From Bdellovibrionales bacterium (GTDB taxonomy: Bacteria; Bdellovibrionota; UBA2428), in NCBI GenBank assembly GCA_018266335.1, contig JAFEAR010000045.1, forward strand, positions 1-27,488: a stretch of 27,488 nucleotides of DNA. The letters run 5' to 3'. Shown here piece after piece: positions 13,531 through 22,373 of the stretch. The translations under genes and the position numbers were made by a program. Each line of letters begins with the position of its first letter. Within the stretch, counting starts at the first letter, position 1. The notes under the pieces are model-generated. The model saw only the letters and a list, made by a program, of their open reading frames with translations. It was not told where the DNA came from and did not search any database.

Positions 13531-14655
13531 ATGCAAGCTGCAAAATGGATAATCACCGCTTTTACTCTTTCGCTCTCGGCGTGTGCTAGTCACACGGCGA
13601 AGATATCGGGGGCAAATCCGTTTACGGCCACCGGAGTTCCGACGAACTTAGATGAGGCCGCTAAAGCCGCACAATTGCCAATGGTGCGCTTAGTTTTCTC
13701 CGGTCACGTAGGTGGTGAAGTGGGCGAATGTGGCTGTGCTGTGAATCCTAAGGGCGGAGCAGACCGCCGGCTCAATTTTTTAAATTCCGAACGGGCGGGG
13801 ATGAGTTCGCTGCGGCCGACCAACCGCGTGCCCTCCCTAGTTTTGGATGCCGGTAACGCCTTGTTTCCGGCAACTCGCCTCGATCGGGGGCAGGCGTCGT
13901 TGCAGCGCGCGCGGGCCGAGTTTTTGCTTAAGGCGCATGCTCTCATGGGCGTGGCCGCCGAGAACGTAGGGACTTTGGATTTAGCGGCGGGTCTTGGTTA
14001 CCTTAAAAATGCGGCAGCTAAAGCAGGAGTTCATTTGGTTTCGGTCAACCTCGTGGATGCCTCCGGCAAATTGGCCTTTGAACCTTCGCGCCGCATGACG
14101 TTACCGAATGGTGTTTGGGTTACCATTCTTGGCATCTCGGCGGGCGGTACCTTGCCCGATGGAATGCGTACTCTGGATCCTGCCGCGACCTTGCGGGATG
14201 AAATGGCACGAATACCCGACGGTGACTTGGTAGTTGTTTTGAGTGATCTTGGCCAGGCTCAGGATCGCGAGCTCGCGGCTAGTCTTAAGCGCGCGGCAGT
14301 TTTTGTGGGCGGACGTGACTCGGGCAGCATTGAGACGGCGCTGCAGCCAGGCTCGGCGCTGGTGGTGCAACCGCAAATTCAGGGCGAGCAGTGGGGCGTG
14401 CTGGATATTGCCTGGCGGACAAAGGCTACCGGATGGGTGAGTCCTTCCTTGAGTGCGCGCTACGCAACTAATTGGGAGCGGCTTAAAGCGGAAGGTCAGG
14501 ATCTTGGTGAAGTAAAGGAATACTTGCCGGGCGATGTGAATGCTAAAGCGCTCTACGAGTATCGGCTTGTGGACATGGGCGCCGTCTATGCGGCGCCGAA
14601 GAACGAGTTGACGGCCGACGTTGTGCGTTTGTCCAAGTCTGCGGCGAGTCGCTAA
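13531..14655 (+). CDS. Lipoprotein, UshA-like metallophosphatase family with ECGC motif
   Basis: The 374-aa product has a lipoprotein signal with lipobox LSAC (Cys18) and is therefore probably anchored in the envelope. Its sequence follows the 5'-nucleotidase/UshA-like family seen near multihaem cytochromes: SGHVGGEVGECGC (58-69, usually ...EPCGC), a GGADRR segment, LVLDAGNALF, GVAAENVGTLDLAAG and GVWVTILGISAG. The usual first metal motif (D-x-H) reads S-G-H here, so hydrolase activity is doubtful. The start is well supported by GGGAGGAG at 13519-13526. The 3' end is six bases from the convergent murI stop. Confidence 0.7.
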   Translation: MQAAKWIITAFTLSLSACASHTAKISGANPFTATGVPTNLDEAAKAAQLPMVRLVFSGHVGGEVGECGCAVNPKGGADRRLNFLNSERAGMSSLRPTNRVPSLVLDAGNALFPATRLDRGQASLQRARAEFLLKAHALMGVAAENVGTLDLAAGLGYLKNAAAKAGVHLVSVNLVDASGKLAFEPSRRMTLPNGVWVTILGISAGGTLPDGMRTLDPAATLRDEMARIPDGDLVVVLSDLGQAQDRELAASLKRAAVFVGGRDSGSIETALQPGSALVVQPQIQGEQWGVLDIAWRTKATGWVSPSLSARYATNWERLKAEGQDLGEVKEYLPGDVNAKALYEYRLVDMGAVYAAPKNELTADVVRLSKSAASR

Positions 14656-14661
14656 TAAAAA

Positions 14662-15477
14662 TTAAACAATGGCCCGGACGCATTCGAGCGTTACGGGCAG
14701 TTGTGCGAGTCCTAGCGAAGTCAACAAACGGCGCACGCTGGCCATGCTCGCTGTAGAATCCGTAAAAATTAGCTTCAACGAAGAGCCCGAGTCCTGCGCG
14801 CCCGCGAAGGTGCGAGAGAGCTCGGGCTCCCTCAGTAGAGCCTGGCCCGCTTCGACCCAACGGACCTGTGGGTAAAGACTCCGCAAACTTTCGAGCAGAA
14901 AGGGGTAGTGCGTGCAGCCTAGGATGACAGCATCTCCGGTCCGCAGCTGCAGAGGATGCAAGTACCGGTGAATAATGGCCTCCACGGCACTGCCCGCCGT
15001 GAGGTCATCCTCCACGAGCGGAACGAACAGGGGGCAGGCTTTGGAGAGCACGTCGCCCGCATATCCCAGTTCACGAAGTTTGCGCTCGTAACTACCGCTC
15101 GCGATGGTGGAAGCGGTGGCGAGCACGACGATGCGAGTTGCCTGAAGTTCCACTGCGAGGCGACAGCCGGGCTCGAGAACGTTCGTCATGCCGATGCCTG
15201 CGGCCTGGGCCACTTGCTGCGCAGCCTGGAGAGCGTGGGAGCTAGCCGTGTTGCAGGCAATCACCAGGTGATGCATGTCGGCGCCCCGGAGTTTTTCGAG
15301 GAGAAGCCACTGCAAATTTTTTTGGGTTAGCTCGCGAATGCGCTCGGGTGATTTGGTTCCGTAGGGAAGATTGGCAAGGTCGCCCAAATAAGTAAGTTCT
15401 AAATTTTGGTGAGCATGAAAAAGCGGCGCGACGGCCGAAAGTCCGCCGATGCCTGAATCGAAGGCGGCGATTTTCAT
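14662..15477 (-). CDS. murI: Glutamate racemase (MurI)
   Basis: MurI makes D-glutamate for peptidoglycan in the cytoplasm. The 271-aa product has the family start AAFDSGIGGLS, YLGDLANLPYGTKS, and the two catalytic cysteines Cys75 (ACNTAS) and Cys188 (GCTHYP). Length and motif order are normal. The start at 15477 overlaps the nadE stop by four bases, so the two genes are probably co-translated. Its stop is six bases from the convergent lipoprotein gene. Confidence 0.96.
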   Translation of the reverse strand: MKIAAFDSGIGGLSAVAPLFHAHQNLELTYLGDLANLPYGTKSPERIRELTQKNLQWLLLEKLRGADMHHLVIACNTASSHALQAAQQVAQAAGIGMTNVLEPGCRLAVELQATRIVVLATASTIASGSYERKLRELGYAGDVLSKACPLFVPLVEDDLTAGSAVEAIIHRYLHPLQLRTGDAVILGCTHYPFLLESLRSLYPQVRWVEAGQALLREPELSRTFAGAQDSGSSLKLIFTDSTASMASVRRLLTSLGLAQLPVTLECVRAIV

Positions 15478-17141
15478 GGCAACCCCTTTGCGACCGGCAC
15501 GTGCCAGCCGTAGCCGAAGGAACGTTGGTGGACTTTGAGGATAGGCGGTGCTTGGCGGCGCTTAAATTCTTGTCCTAGGTAGCGGGCCCGCAATCCCTGC
15601 ACGGTGAAGCGGGGTGCTAGCAGGGCATCCCACCCTTCCTCTTTAAAGAAAGTTTGCCCGCCGTTTTCGATGAGCTCGCGGAGGATGGCGTCCAGCACGG
15701 AATAGTCGGGCAAACTGTCGGTGTCTTTTTGGTCGGGAGCTAGTTCGGCCGTTGGCGGACGGGTCAGTGTGACTTTAGAAATCGGCTCGGTTACGCCCCG
15801 TGCGGTGGCCCGCTGATTGAGATGGTGCGAGAGCGCATAGACTTCCGTTTTGTAGAGGTCTCCGAGGGGGCAGAGCGCGCCGCAGAGGTCTCCGTAGAGG
15901 GTGGAGTATCCCATGGCTAATTCGCTCTTGTTTCCGGTTGAAAGTAGCAGGCGTTTTTCGGCGTTCGAAATTGTGTTTAGGAGCAGGGCGCGCGTGCGGC
16001 TCTGCAAATTTTCGAAGGGGAGGCCCTTGGCTTCGATGCCGAGCAGGAGGCGGCTTTGTTCAATGTGGGGGCCAATGGCGATTTCGCGGAACTCAATGTT
16101 CAAGCGCTGGGCAACGTCACGCGCTTCGTGGCGCGAAAGATCCGAGGTCAACGCACTCGGTAAACTGACACCGAGGACATTTTGGGGGCCCAAGGCCTGG
16201 GCCGCGAGGGCGGCACAGAGCGCGGAGTCGATGCCGCCCGAGAGGCCCAGCACCACTTTTTGGGCCCCAGATTTATGTACAAAATCCTGCAGCCCGGTGA
16301 CTAACCCCTTGGCGAGCTCGTCCAACGTTTGGTGGTCTTGCGCTCCAGTGCCCCCGCTGACTTGATTCGGGGACCATTCGGCGAAGAGCAGTTCGGGACT
16401 AAAGCTAGGTGCTTGATGAATGATTTTGCCTTGCGCATCGCAAACAAAAGAGGCGCCGTCGAACAACAGATCGTCTTGGCCCCCGGTCGCATTGGCGTAA
16501 ATCAGGGGTTTTCCGAGTCGAGTGGCGAGGGCACAGAACAAATCTTCGCGCGCCGGCCGTTTGTCTAGTCCGTAGGGCGAGGCCGAAAGGTTGATCAACA
16601 AATCGGCGTTGGCCCATATTTGTTTTGCGTCGTTCTTGGGATACACCCGAACATCGCGCAATCCGAAGGCCAGCACGGAGTCCCAGCCATCTTCGCAAAT
16701 GCTAATACCCAGTTGGGCCCTCCGAAATTTGAGTGGCGCGGACAGGCCGGGGGCGGGTGCAAAGAAGCGTTCGTCCTCGAAAATATCGTAACCGGGCAGA
16801 CGATGCTTGTGCACGCAACCGAGGAGTTGTCCGGAGTCGAAGAGACTGGCGGCATTGTAAAGCGATTTTCCGGGGCCGGTGCGCCGAACGCAGTGACCAA
16901 TCAGCAGGCCTACACCGAGTTCGGCCGTTAGGGCGCGGAGCGATTCGAGGGCCGTGGCTTCGGCATCCAAAATCCAACTCTGGCTGAGCAGATCTCGCGG
17001 CGGATAGCCAATCAAAGCTTGCTCGGGCGTAATAAAAAGATCGGCTTTTTGCGCATTTTGACGCAGCAGGCGTGCAATTTCGGCCGCATTTCGCGGGACG
17101 TCGCCGACGGTAGGATTCAACTGCAAGATGGCGAAGCGCAT
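15474..17141 (-). CDS. nadE: Glutamine-dependent NAD+ synthetase (NadE)
   Basis: NadE converts nicotinic acid adenine dinucleotide to NAD+ using glutamine. The 555-aa product joins an N-terminal nitrilase-type glutaminase domain, with the triad Glu40 (TPEQAL), Lys112 (HKHRLP) and Cys149 (ISICEDGW), to a synthetase domain with the ATP-pyrophosphatase loop SGGIDS at 301-306. STGNKSELAMGYSTLYGDLCG and the conserved P-TAEL-PDQKD-D-LP-Y segment follow. The two-domain form and length are typical. The start is 38 bases from the divergent ParB-like gene. It overlaps murI by four bases. Confidence 0.97.
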   Translation of the reverse strand: MRFAILQLNPTVGDVPRNAAEIARLLRQNAQKADLFITPEQALIGYPPRDLLSQSWILDAEATALESLRALTAELGVGLLIGHCVRRTGPGKSLYNAASLFDSGQLLGCVHKHRLPGYDIFEDERFFAPAPGLSAPLKFRRAQLGISICEDGWDSVLAFGLRDVRVYPKNDAKQIWANADLLINLSASPYGLDKRPAREDLFCALATRLGKPLIYANATGGQDDLLFDGASFVCDAQGKIIHQAPSFSPELLFAEWSPNQVSGGTGAQDHQTLDELAKGLVTGLQDFVHKSGAQKVVLGLSGGIDSALCAALAAQALGPQNVLGVSLPSALTSDLSRHEARDVAQRLNIEFREIAIGPHIEQSRLLLGIEAKGLPFENLQSRTRALLLNTISNAEKRLLLSTGNKSELAMGYSTLYGDLCGALCPLGDLYKTEVYALSHHLNQRATARGVTEPISKVTLTRPPTAELAPDQKDTDSLPDYSVLDAILRELIENGGQTFFKEEGWDALLAPRFTVQGLRARYLGQEFKRRQAPPILKVHQRSFGYGWHVPVAKGLP

Positions 17142-17179
17142 AATTGATTGTGAGATCCTTTTAATCTAGGTCAGAGGAA

Positions 17180-18175
17180 ATGAACAATCCCGAGCAGGAT
17201 TCAACGAAGACTTCGGACGCAGCTGCGGCCGCTTCGACTCTTTCGTATAAGGGGCCGGTCTCTGGCTTGCGGGGTTTGTTGACCAATAAGTTGGCCGAAG
17301 GCTTGGCCAACGTGGTTTCTACCGTAGACCGGGTCTCGGAAATCGTGCATGGCAAAACCGAGGGCGGTACCGAGAAAATTGCGCTCGAAAAAATCTATCC
17401 CGCGCCGGATCAGCCCCGTCAGGTGTTCGATCCGAAAGCGCTCGAAGAACTTTCGCAAACAATGCGGGAGTTAGGGCAGGCGCAAGCGATTACGGTGCGC
17501 CGTACCCCCCAAGGCTATGAAATTATTAGCGGCGAACGCCGCTATCGAGCGGCCAAACTGGCCGGACTTACGGAACTCGATTGCGTTGTTAAGGACTGCT
17601 CTCCCCGCGAAGCTCGGCTATTCGCCCTGGTGGAGAACGTGCAGCGCCAAGACTTGCTGCCCGTAGAGGAAGCCCATTACCTGCGTAAAGTTTTGTCCGA
17701 GAATTCTGACCTCAGCCTGGAGAAACTCGCCAAGTCTTTGGGCTCCCACAAGAGCACTCTGAGCGAAAAAATTCAGCTCACCGAAGTGCCCGAAGACTTG
17801 CAGCCCTACCTCTATGCCAAGGGCAAGCACCTGACTCACCGTCACTGGCGCGTAATTTCGCGCATTCCGGATGAAGCCTTCTTACGCGAAACTTTTCTGC
17901 GCGCGGTAGAACACCAAATGTCCGTGGCGGAATTGGAGAAGTCACTTCAGGCCGCGGGCATTCGTAAGGCCGCTCGTCGGCGCGAAGGCAACTCGGCCCA
18001 GCGCGAATTGCCTCTCTCCGCTAATCGCGAGAAAGTTTTGAACCTTTGCCGTGTGGAAGGTCAGGTTTTGCGCATGAAGTCAGCGCAAATTGACCTCAAC
18101 CAAATGTCGGCCGAGCTTAAAGCCGAACTTGCGGCCGAACTCGAAAAGACCGTCAAACTGCTGACGAGCAATTAA
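17180..18175 (+). CDS. Orphan ParB/Spo0J-family DNA-binding protein
   Basis: ParB-family proteins bind parS-like sites and use a CTP-dependent clamp. This 331-aa protein has the N-domain motif SGERRYRAAKLAGL (GERRYRA 118-124), the ENVQR box at 152-156 (usually ENIQR) followed by DLLPVEEA, and a helix-turn-helix at about 179-200 (SLEKLAKSLGSHKSTLSEKI). The first 65 residues are low-complexity and then helical, without the LGRGL-type ParA-contacting motif usual in chromosomal ParB. No ParA ATPase is adjacent; the next genes are a GYF-domain protein and a barrel protein. It could be a Noc-like or otherwise specialised paralogue. AGAGGAA precedes the ATG. Confidence 0.9.
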   Translation: MNNPEQDSTKTSDAAAAASTLSYKGPVSGLRGLLTNKLAEGLANVVSTVDRVSEIVHGKTEGGTEKIALEKIYPAPDQPRQVFDPKALEELSQTMRELGQAQAITVRRTPQGYEIISGERRYRAAKLAGLTELDCVVKDCSPREARLFALVENVQRQDLLPVEEAHYLRKVLSENSDLSLEKLAKSLGSHKSTLSEKIQLTEVPEDLQPYLYAKGKHLTHRHWRVISRIPDEAFLRETFLRAVEHQMSVAELEKSLQAAGIRKAARRREGNSAQRELPLSANREKVLNLCRVEGQVLRMKSAQIDLNQMSAELKAELAAELEKTVKLLTSN

Positions 18176-18202
18176 GTAAGATTTTTCTCAAGTTGCTGCG
18201 CC

Positions 18203-18225
18203 GTCCGTCGAAAAGATAGACGGAC
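18203..18225 (+). promoter_or_regulatory. Hairpin abutting the GYF-protein start codon
   Basis: GTCCGTC (18203-18209) and GACGGAC (18219-18225) form a perfect 7-bp stem with a 9-base loop (GAAAAGATA), ending directly before the ATG at 18226. The only purine-rich stretch available as a ribosome site is in the loop. This could control initiation, or be an operator; chance cannot be excluded. Confidence 0.4.
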
Positions 18226-19089
18226 ATGACGGCATCAACGGCAAAAAAAATTCCCGGCGGTCTTCCAGAAGAAATCTGGTTCGTTGCGCGCGGTTCCGTT
18301 TTGAAGGGGCCCTACACCTCTGCCCAAATTGAAGAAAAAATCCGTAAGCGCGAGTTCACTTATTTTGATTTCTGTTGGAAGCAAGGTTTCCGTGAGTGGC
18401 GTCCTCTCTCGGCCGTAGAAAGTTTTGACCGCCGCGAAAAGGTTCGCAAAGTTCCCTCCTACCCCCAAGTTCCGGTGCCCTCGACCTCGGGCGCGGATTC
18501 GCGCACTCCCGGTGCCCAAGCTCCCGTGCTTCCCCTTCGCCGCGAAACCGATCACCGCATTCCCGAAATTCGCTTTGCTAAGCAGCGTCGTCATTCGATT
18601 ACGGCTTACGAGTGGGCGGCGGCCGTTTGCTTTGCCGTGATGTTTGCTTACTTGGCTTCGAGTTATGCTCTGAACGAAGTGAAACAGAGCATTCTTCAGC
18701 GCGTGGAACTCCATGACCTGGGTCGGCCGCAGTCCTTCGGGACGGCAGAACATTCCGTAGAGGCTAGCTTTTGGGATCCTCTCTACTCGGCGCCCAGTTT
18801 TGCGGACACGGCACACTTGCCCTCGAGCGCGGATGGAATCACCCAAACGACGGCCACCTTGCCCGTGAAACTGCGGGGCCACGCGCAGCCACAAAAAGCG
18901 AATGCTTTTCAAATGAATGGTTACGCGGTGAATACCGATCACGGCGCGCCCGTGTGGACCGCTGCCGATTATGATCTGGATCCGGTTTACTCCCGGGTCG
19001 TGGAATTTCGTGGCTATCTATCCCCCGCCAATGGGAGTGTTATTCTAGTGAAGCACCCGGGAGATCCGGGACTTTACGGAACACCCTAA
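18226..19089 (+). CDS. GYF_2-domain membrane protein
   Basis: Residues about 16-68 (EIWFVARGSVLKGPYTSAQI...FREWRPLSAVESF) match the GYF_2 (DUF4339) domain, a small module with G-P-Y/F and a W-R-P-L end that is thought to bind proline-rich peptides. A basic, proline-rich linker follows, then one membrane helix (about 127-148) and an exported C-terminal part of about 140 residues with no family I recognise. The N domain would be cytoplasmic, where it could meet the preceding ParB-like protein, though that link is only positional. The 287-aa ORF ends TAATG with the next gene, so the two are tightly coupled. Confidence 0.8.
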   Translation: MTASTAKKIPGGLPEEIWFVARGSVLKGPYTSAQIEEKIRKREFTYFDFCWKQGFREWRPLSAVESFDRREKVRKVPSYPQVPVPSTSGADSRTPGAQAPVLPLRRETDHRIPEIRFAKQRRHSITAYEWAAAVCFAVMFAYLASSYALNEVKQSILQRVELHDLGRPQSFGTAEHSVEASFWDPLYSAPSFADTAHLPSSADGITQTTATLPVKLRGHAQPQKANAFQMNGYAVNTDHGAPVWTAADYDLDPVYSRVVEFRGYLSPANGSVILVKHPGDPGLYGTP

Positions 19090-19874
19090 TGAAATTGCTT
19101 TGCCTCACTAACTTGCTGTTCTTTGTATCCGGGGCTTACGCCCAACAGCCTGCGGCGCCCGCTGCCGGAGCTAGTCCGATTGTGGTTCGTCCCTATGCTT
19201 CTCAAACTCAGGTTACGGTAGTTCCGGTGGGCGAGGATCAACAACGCGCAGAAACTGTAGATGGGGAGTCCACCGTAGCAGGAGGAATTTCCGAAACTCC
19301 CGCTAAACCCTTGAGTAGTCAGCACAAGCGATGGAGTCGGCCCGCTGGTGGCGTTTGGGGATCGCTCATGAATTCGGCTGTATTGTCGGCCAATAGCAAA
19401 ATCACCTCCGATAAAATTCTGGCCGACAACGGGTCGGAACTCGCCTTCGGTGCTGGTGGGCAGTTCGATTTTGGCATCCATGGTGAAGGGGGAGCGCAGG
19501 GACTAAGGGTTCGCGCCGGCCTACAGAGGGTTTCTCTTTCGCCCGACGACGCGGTTTTGGCCAGTTATTCAGCCGACCAGCTGGAATCTACCGCTTGGGC
19601 GGCCAGCATGGCCCTGCTCTACCGGATGGCCCCCGATTTGGGCTACAACTCGGCCGTGATTTGGTACGGCGGGGGATTGCAGATCAACCATTTCTTTTCC
19701 ACGAATGCCAGCGGGGCCTCCGTCAGCAAGCTTGCCGGCGCTTACGGGTTCAATATGATGCTGGCTGCCGGTGCCGATATTCCCCTGACGGATGTGAACG
19801 ACGTGGGTGTAGAAGTTGACTGGTTCCCCCGTTCCCACTGGGGTCTCGTGGTCTGCTACAGAACAACCTTGTAA
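19089..19874 (+). CDS. Secreted protein, probable outer-membrane beta-barrel
   Basis: The 261-aa product has a signal peptide (MKLLCLTNLLFFVSGAYA, cleaved before QQP) and a low-complexity linker of about 70 residues. A glycine-rich, alternating-strand domain follows (about 88-261; LAFGAGGQFDFGIHGEG, GLRVRAGLQRVSLS, WYGGGLQINHFF). It ends VVCYRTTL, without the usual terminal phenylalanine, so barrel assignment is tentative. I recognise no specific family. It starts on the last base of the GYF-gene stop (TAATG) and ends 19 bases before dusB. Confidence 0.7.
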   Translation: MKLLCLTNLLFFVSGAYAQQPAAPAAGASPIVVRPYASQTQVTVVPVGEDQQRAETVDGESTVAGGISETPAKPLSSQHKRWSRPAGGVWGSLMNSAVLSANSKITSDKILADNGSELAFGAGGQFDFGIHGEGGAQGLRVRAGLQRVSLSPDDAVLASYSADQLESTAWAASMALLYRMAPDLGYNSAVIWYGGGLQINHFFSTNASGASVSKLAGAYGFNMMLAAGADIPLTDVNDVGVEVDWFPRSHWGLVVCYRTTL

Positions 19875-19893
19875 CCTAGCCCGCCCTTTCGCT

Positions 19894-21078
19894 ATGACTC
19901 GGGCTCGCATGATGCCCGGAGACAACCCCTTTATTCTTGCCCCCATGGCCGGCATCACGGACATGCCTTTTCGTCGGCTCATGAAGCGCATGGGCGCCGG
20001 CACAGTTATTTCGGAATTCGTTTCGGCTCACGCCGTTTTGCACCAGAGTCCCCGCACGCGGCGCTACTTGGCCTACCATCCGGAAGAGCGGCCCGTAGGC
20101 ATCCAGCTCTTTGGTGGCGATGAAGACGTGCTCGCGGAAGCAGCGAAAATCACGCAGGATACGGGCGTTGATTTTATCGACATCAACTTAGGCTGCCCCG
20201 TGCCGAAGGTTACTAAAAAAGGTGGCGGTTCGGCGTGGCTTTGCCGGCAGAACGAAATGGGCGTCATGTTCCGTAAGGTGAAGTCGGCCATCACGGTACC
20301 CCTCACCATTAAGATTCGCACGGGTTGGGATGAGAACACCAAAAATGCCGCCGAAATTCTTCGCATCGCGCGCGAAGAAGGCGTGGCGAGCGTGGCCATT
20401 CATGGTCGCACTCGCACTCAGGGTTACGCCGGGCACGCGGACTGGTCGTTTATCCGTAATTTGAATTCCGAAAAAATCATTCCCCTTATTGGCAATGGCG
20501 ACATCATCAGCGGTCCGTTGGCCGCCGCTCGTTTGCACGAGAGCGGCTGCGCGGGCGTCATGATTGGTCGCGGAGCGCTGAAGAATCCGTGGATTTTTAG
20601 GGAAGCCATGGAAGCGTGGGAAGCCATGCAAAAGCTTCCGGACGATGAAGCGCGCACGGAACTGGCCAACTCCGTCATTGCGCACCATCGTTTGCCGCCC
20701 GCCGGCGAAGTGCCCGACGGGAAAAATTACTATCAGCGCAAAGTGAAGCGCTTACAGCCGTTGCCCGTGTCGTTCACGGCCGACTACATTCGTATCCGCG
20801 CCGACCGCGATGCCTCGGCCCTTATCAAGTTACACCTTGAGTTGTTGCGCGAAGCTTACCCCGAAGAGCGCGTGAAGCTAGCGTTCCGCAAATTTCTAGC
20901 CTGGTATGCGGCGGGTTATCCGGGCGCCTCGCAGTTCCGTAAATTTATTTTCACCCACGATGATTTTAGCGTCATTGAGAGCAGCGCGCTGGAGTTCTTC
21001 GATTCGGTTAAGCAATTGGGCGCGAAGGGCGATGAGGCGCGCGACGAATTGCCCGTACTTATGTCGGGACACGGCTGA
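19894..21078 (+). CDS. dusB: tRNA-dihydrouridine synthase (DusB-like)
   Basis: Dus enzymes reduce specific tRNA uridines to dihydrouridine with FMN and NADPH. The 394-aa product has APMAGITDMPFRRLM, QLFGGDEDVLAEAA, the catalytic Cys101 in DINLGCPVPKVTKKGGGSAW, IHGRTRTQGYAGHADW, and the phosphate-binding GNGDI and MIGRGALKNPWIF motifs. It is longer than E. coli DusB (about 320 aa) owing to a C-terminal stretch after about residue 265, including HHRLPPAGEVPDGKNYYQRK. I start at the ATG at 19894; the frame is open upstream into the previous gene, and the ATG at 19909 is possible. The ribosome site is weak. Confidence 0.94.
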   Translation: MTRARMMPGDNPFILAPMAGITDMPFRRLMKRMGAGTVISEFVSAHAVLHQSPRTRRYLAYHPEERPVGIQLFGGDEDVLAEAAKITQDTGVDFIDINLGCPVPKVTKKGGGSAWLCRQNEMGVMFRKVKSAITVPLTIKIRTGWDENTKNAAEILRIAREEGVASVAIHGRTRTQGYAGHADWSFIRNLNSEKIIPLIGNGDIISGPLAAARLHESGCAGVMIGRGALKNPWIFREAMEAWEAMQKLPDDEARTELANSVIAHHRLPPAGEVPDGKNYYQRKVKRLQPLPVSFTADYIRIRADRDASALIKLHLELLREAYPEERVKLAFRKFLAWYAAGYPGASQFRKFIFTHDDFSVIESSALEFFDSVKQLGAKGDEARDELPVLMSGHG

Positions 21079-21086
21079 GGATCCCG

Positions 21087-22373
21087 GTGGCAGAATTTGA
21101 TTTCGAAACGCGCGTCGTCAAGCAGACGCTTCTGGAGTGGATGTCGGCATCGGCCCCCATCGATCGGGTAATGAATGAATCCTTGCGCGAGCACCGCGTG
21201 GGCGCTGCCCAGCGTGGGCTCATTACGCAGACGATTTACGACTTCGTTCGTTACTGGTCGCTGCGCGTGGATTTTCCCATTAAGCCGGAAAACCCGGCCT
21301 GGTTACGGGCGTTGGACGACGAGATTCGCAAGGCGCTCCAAAATCCGGGCACCGATTGGTTGCAGCGGCACGAACGCGCCAAGCCACTTTTTGCCAAAGA
21401 TCCGCTGAAACATTTGCACCAGATGCACCGCGCGCCCGATTTTATGGCGCGTGAATTGGAACGTAATCCCGCGGCTTGGCACGAGTATCTACATTCGATG
21501 TTGTCCGAGGCTCCACTCACCGTGCGGGTGAATCCGCTCAAGATGGATCCGGAAAAATTTGGCCTGCAGTACGCCGCTTTAGGTGCGCGTAAGAGCGCCT
21601 GGATTCCCCATGCGTATACCTTCGATAAGCGGTGGGCCATCACTCAGGACGCTGGACATCAGGAGGGGCTCTTCGAAATTCAGGACGAACATAGTCAGCT
21701 GGTAGCCTGGGTGGCGCGGCCCCAGTCTAATGAAGTCGTTTTGGATTTATGCGCCGGCGCCGGCGGAAAAACTTTGCACTTGGCTTCGCTCATGGGCAAC
21801 CGGGGCGAAGTGTGGGCCTACGATATTTCCCGCAAAAAACTTTTGGAGACGCAGACGCGCGCCCGCCGGGCGGGCCTTACCAACGTGCGCGTAGTGGACA
21901 ACATTGGCACGGAAAAGCGTTTCGATCTCATTGTGATCGATGCTCCCTGCAGCGGGCTTGGCACCTTACGTCGGAGCCCCGATCGGCTGTATCACTTCAC
22001 GGATAACGAATCGCGGCGCTTGGCGTCTGTTCAGGCCGAGTTGCTCCGGCAAGCTCTTGGCGTGCTGAAGCCGGGGGGGCGTTTGGTTTATGCTACCTGC
22101 ACGGTTCGCCCCGAGGAGAATGTGCACATTCTTCGTGCGGCACTGCATGGTCGATCTTTTGACTGGTCCGGTTTAACTCCGGCCTTGGAAGCAGCAATGC
22201 CCAGTCGCGCTGCCGATTTTTTGGCAGCGGCCCGAGCAACTCCGGCGGCAGCCCTGGCGGATTTTTCGGCCCACGAACAATTCGCCTGTTTGCAGTGGGG
22301 ACCGACGAGCCAGACTTCTGGCGGCCTCGCGGGTGATGGATTTTTCGTGAGTCTTGTACACTCTAGAGAGTGA
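21087..22373 (+). CDS. rsmB: RsmB-like rRNA cytosine-C5 methyltransferase (NOL1/NOP2/Sun family)
   Basis: The family methylates C5 of cytosine in rRNA (RsmB: C967 of 16S) with two cysteines. This 428-aa protein has an N-terminal helical region resembling the NusB-like RNA-binding domain of RsmB (about 1-120). The SAM site is VVLDLCAGAGGKTLHLASL (about 217-235), with motif IV DAPCSGLG (Cys288) and motif VI YATCTVRPEEN (Cys338). The start is GTG at 21087, eight bases after dusB, with GAGG overlapping the dusB stop as the ribosome site. Its stop overlaps the next start (GTGA). Assignment to RsmB over RsmF rests on the N-terminal region and is fairly secure. Confidence 0.9.
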   Translation: MAEFDFETRVVKQTLLEWMSASAPIDRVMNESLREHRVGAAQRGLITQTIYDFVRYWSLRVDFPIKPENPAWLRALDDEIRKALQNPGTDWLQRHERAKPLFAKDPLKHLHQMHRAPDFMARELERNPAAWHEYLHSMLSEAPLTVRVNPLKMDPEKFGLQYAALGARKSAWIPHAYTFDKRWAITQDAGHQEGLFEIQDEHSQLVAWVARPQSNEVVLDLCAGAGGKTLHLASLMGNRGEVWAYDISRKKLLETQTRARRAGLTNVRVVDNIGTEKRFDLIVIDAPCSGLGTLRRSPDRLYHFTDNESRRLASVQAELLRQALGVLKPGGRLVYATCTVRPEENVHILRAALHGRSFDWSGLTPALEAAMPSRAADFLAAARATPAAALADFSAHEQFACLQWGPTSQTSGGLAGDGFFVSLVHSRE

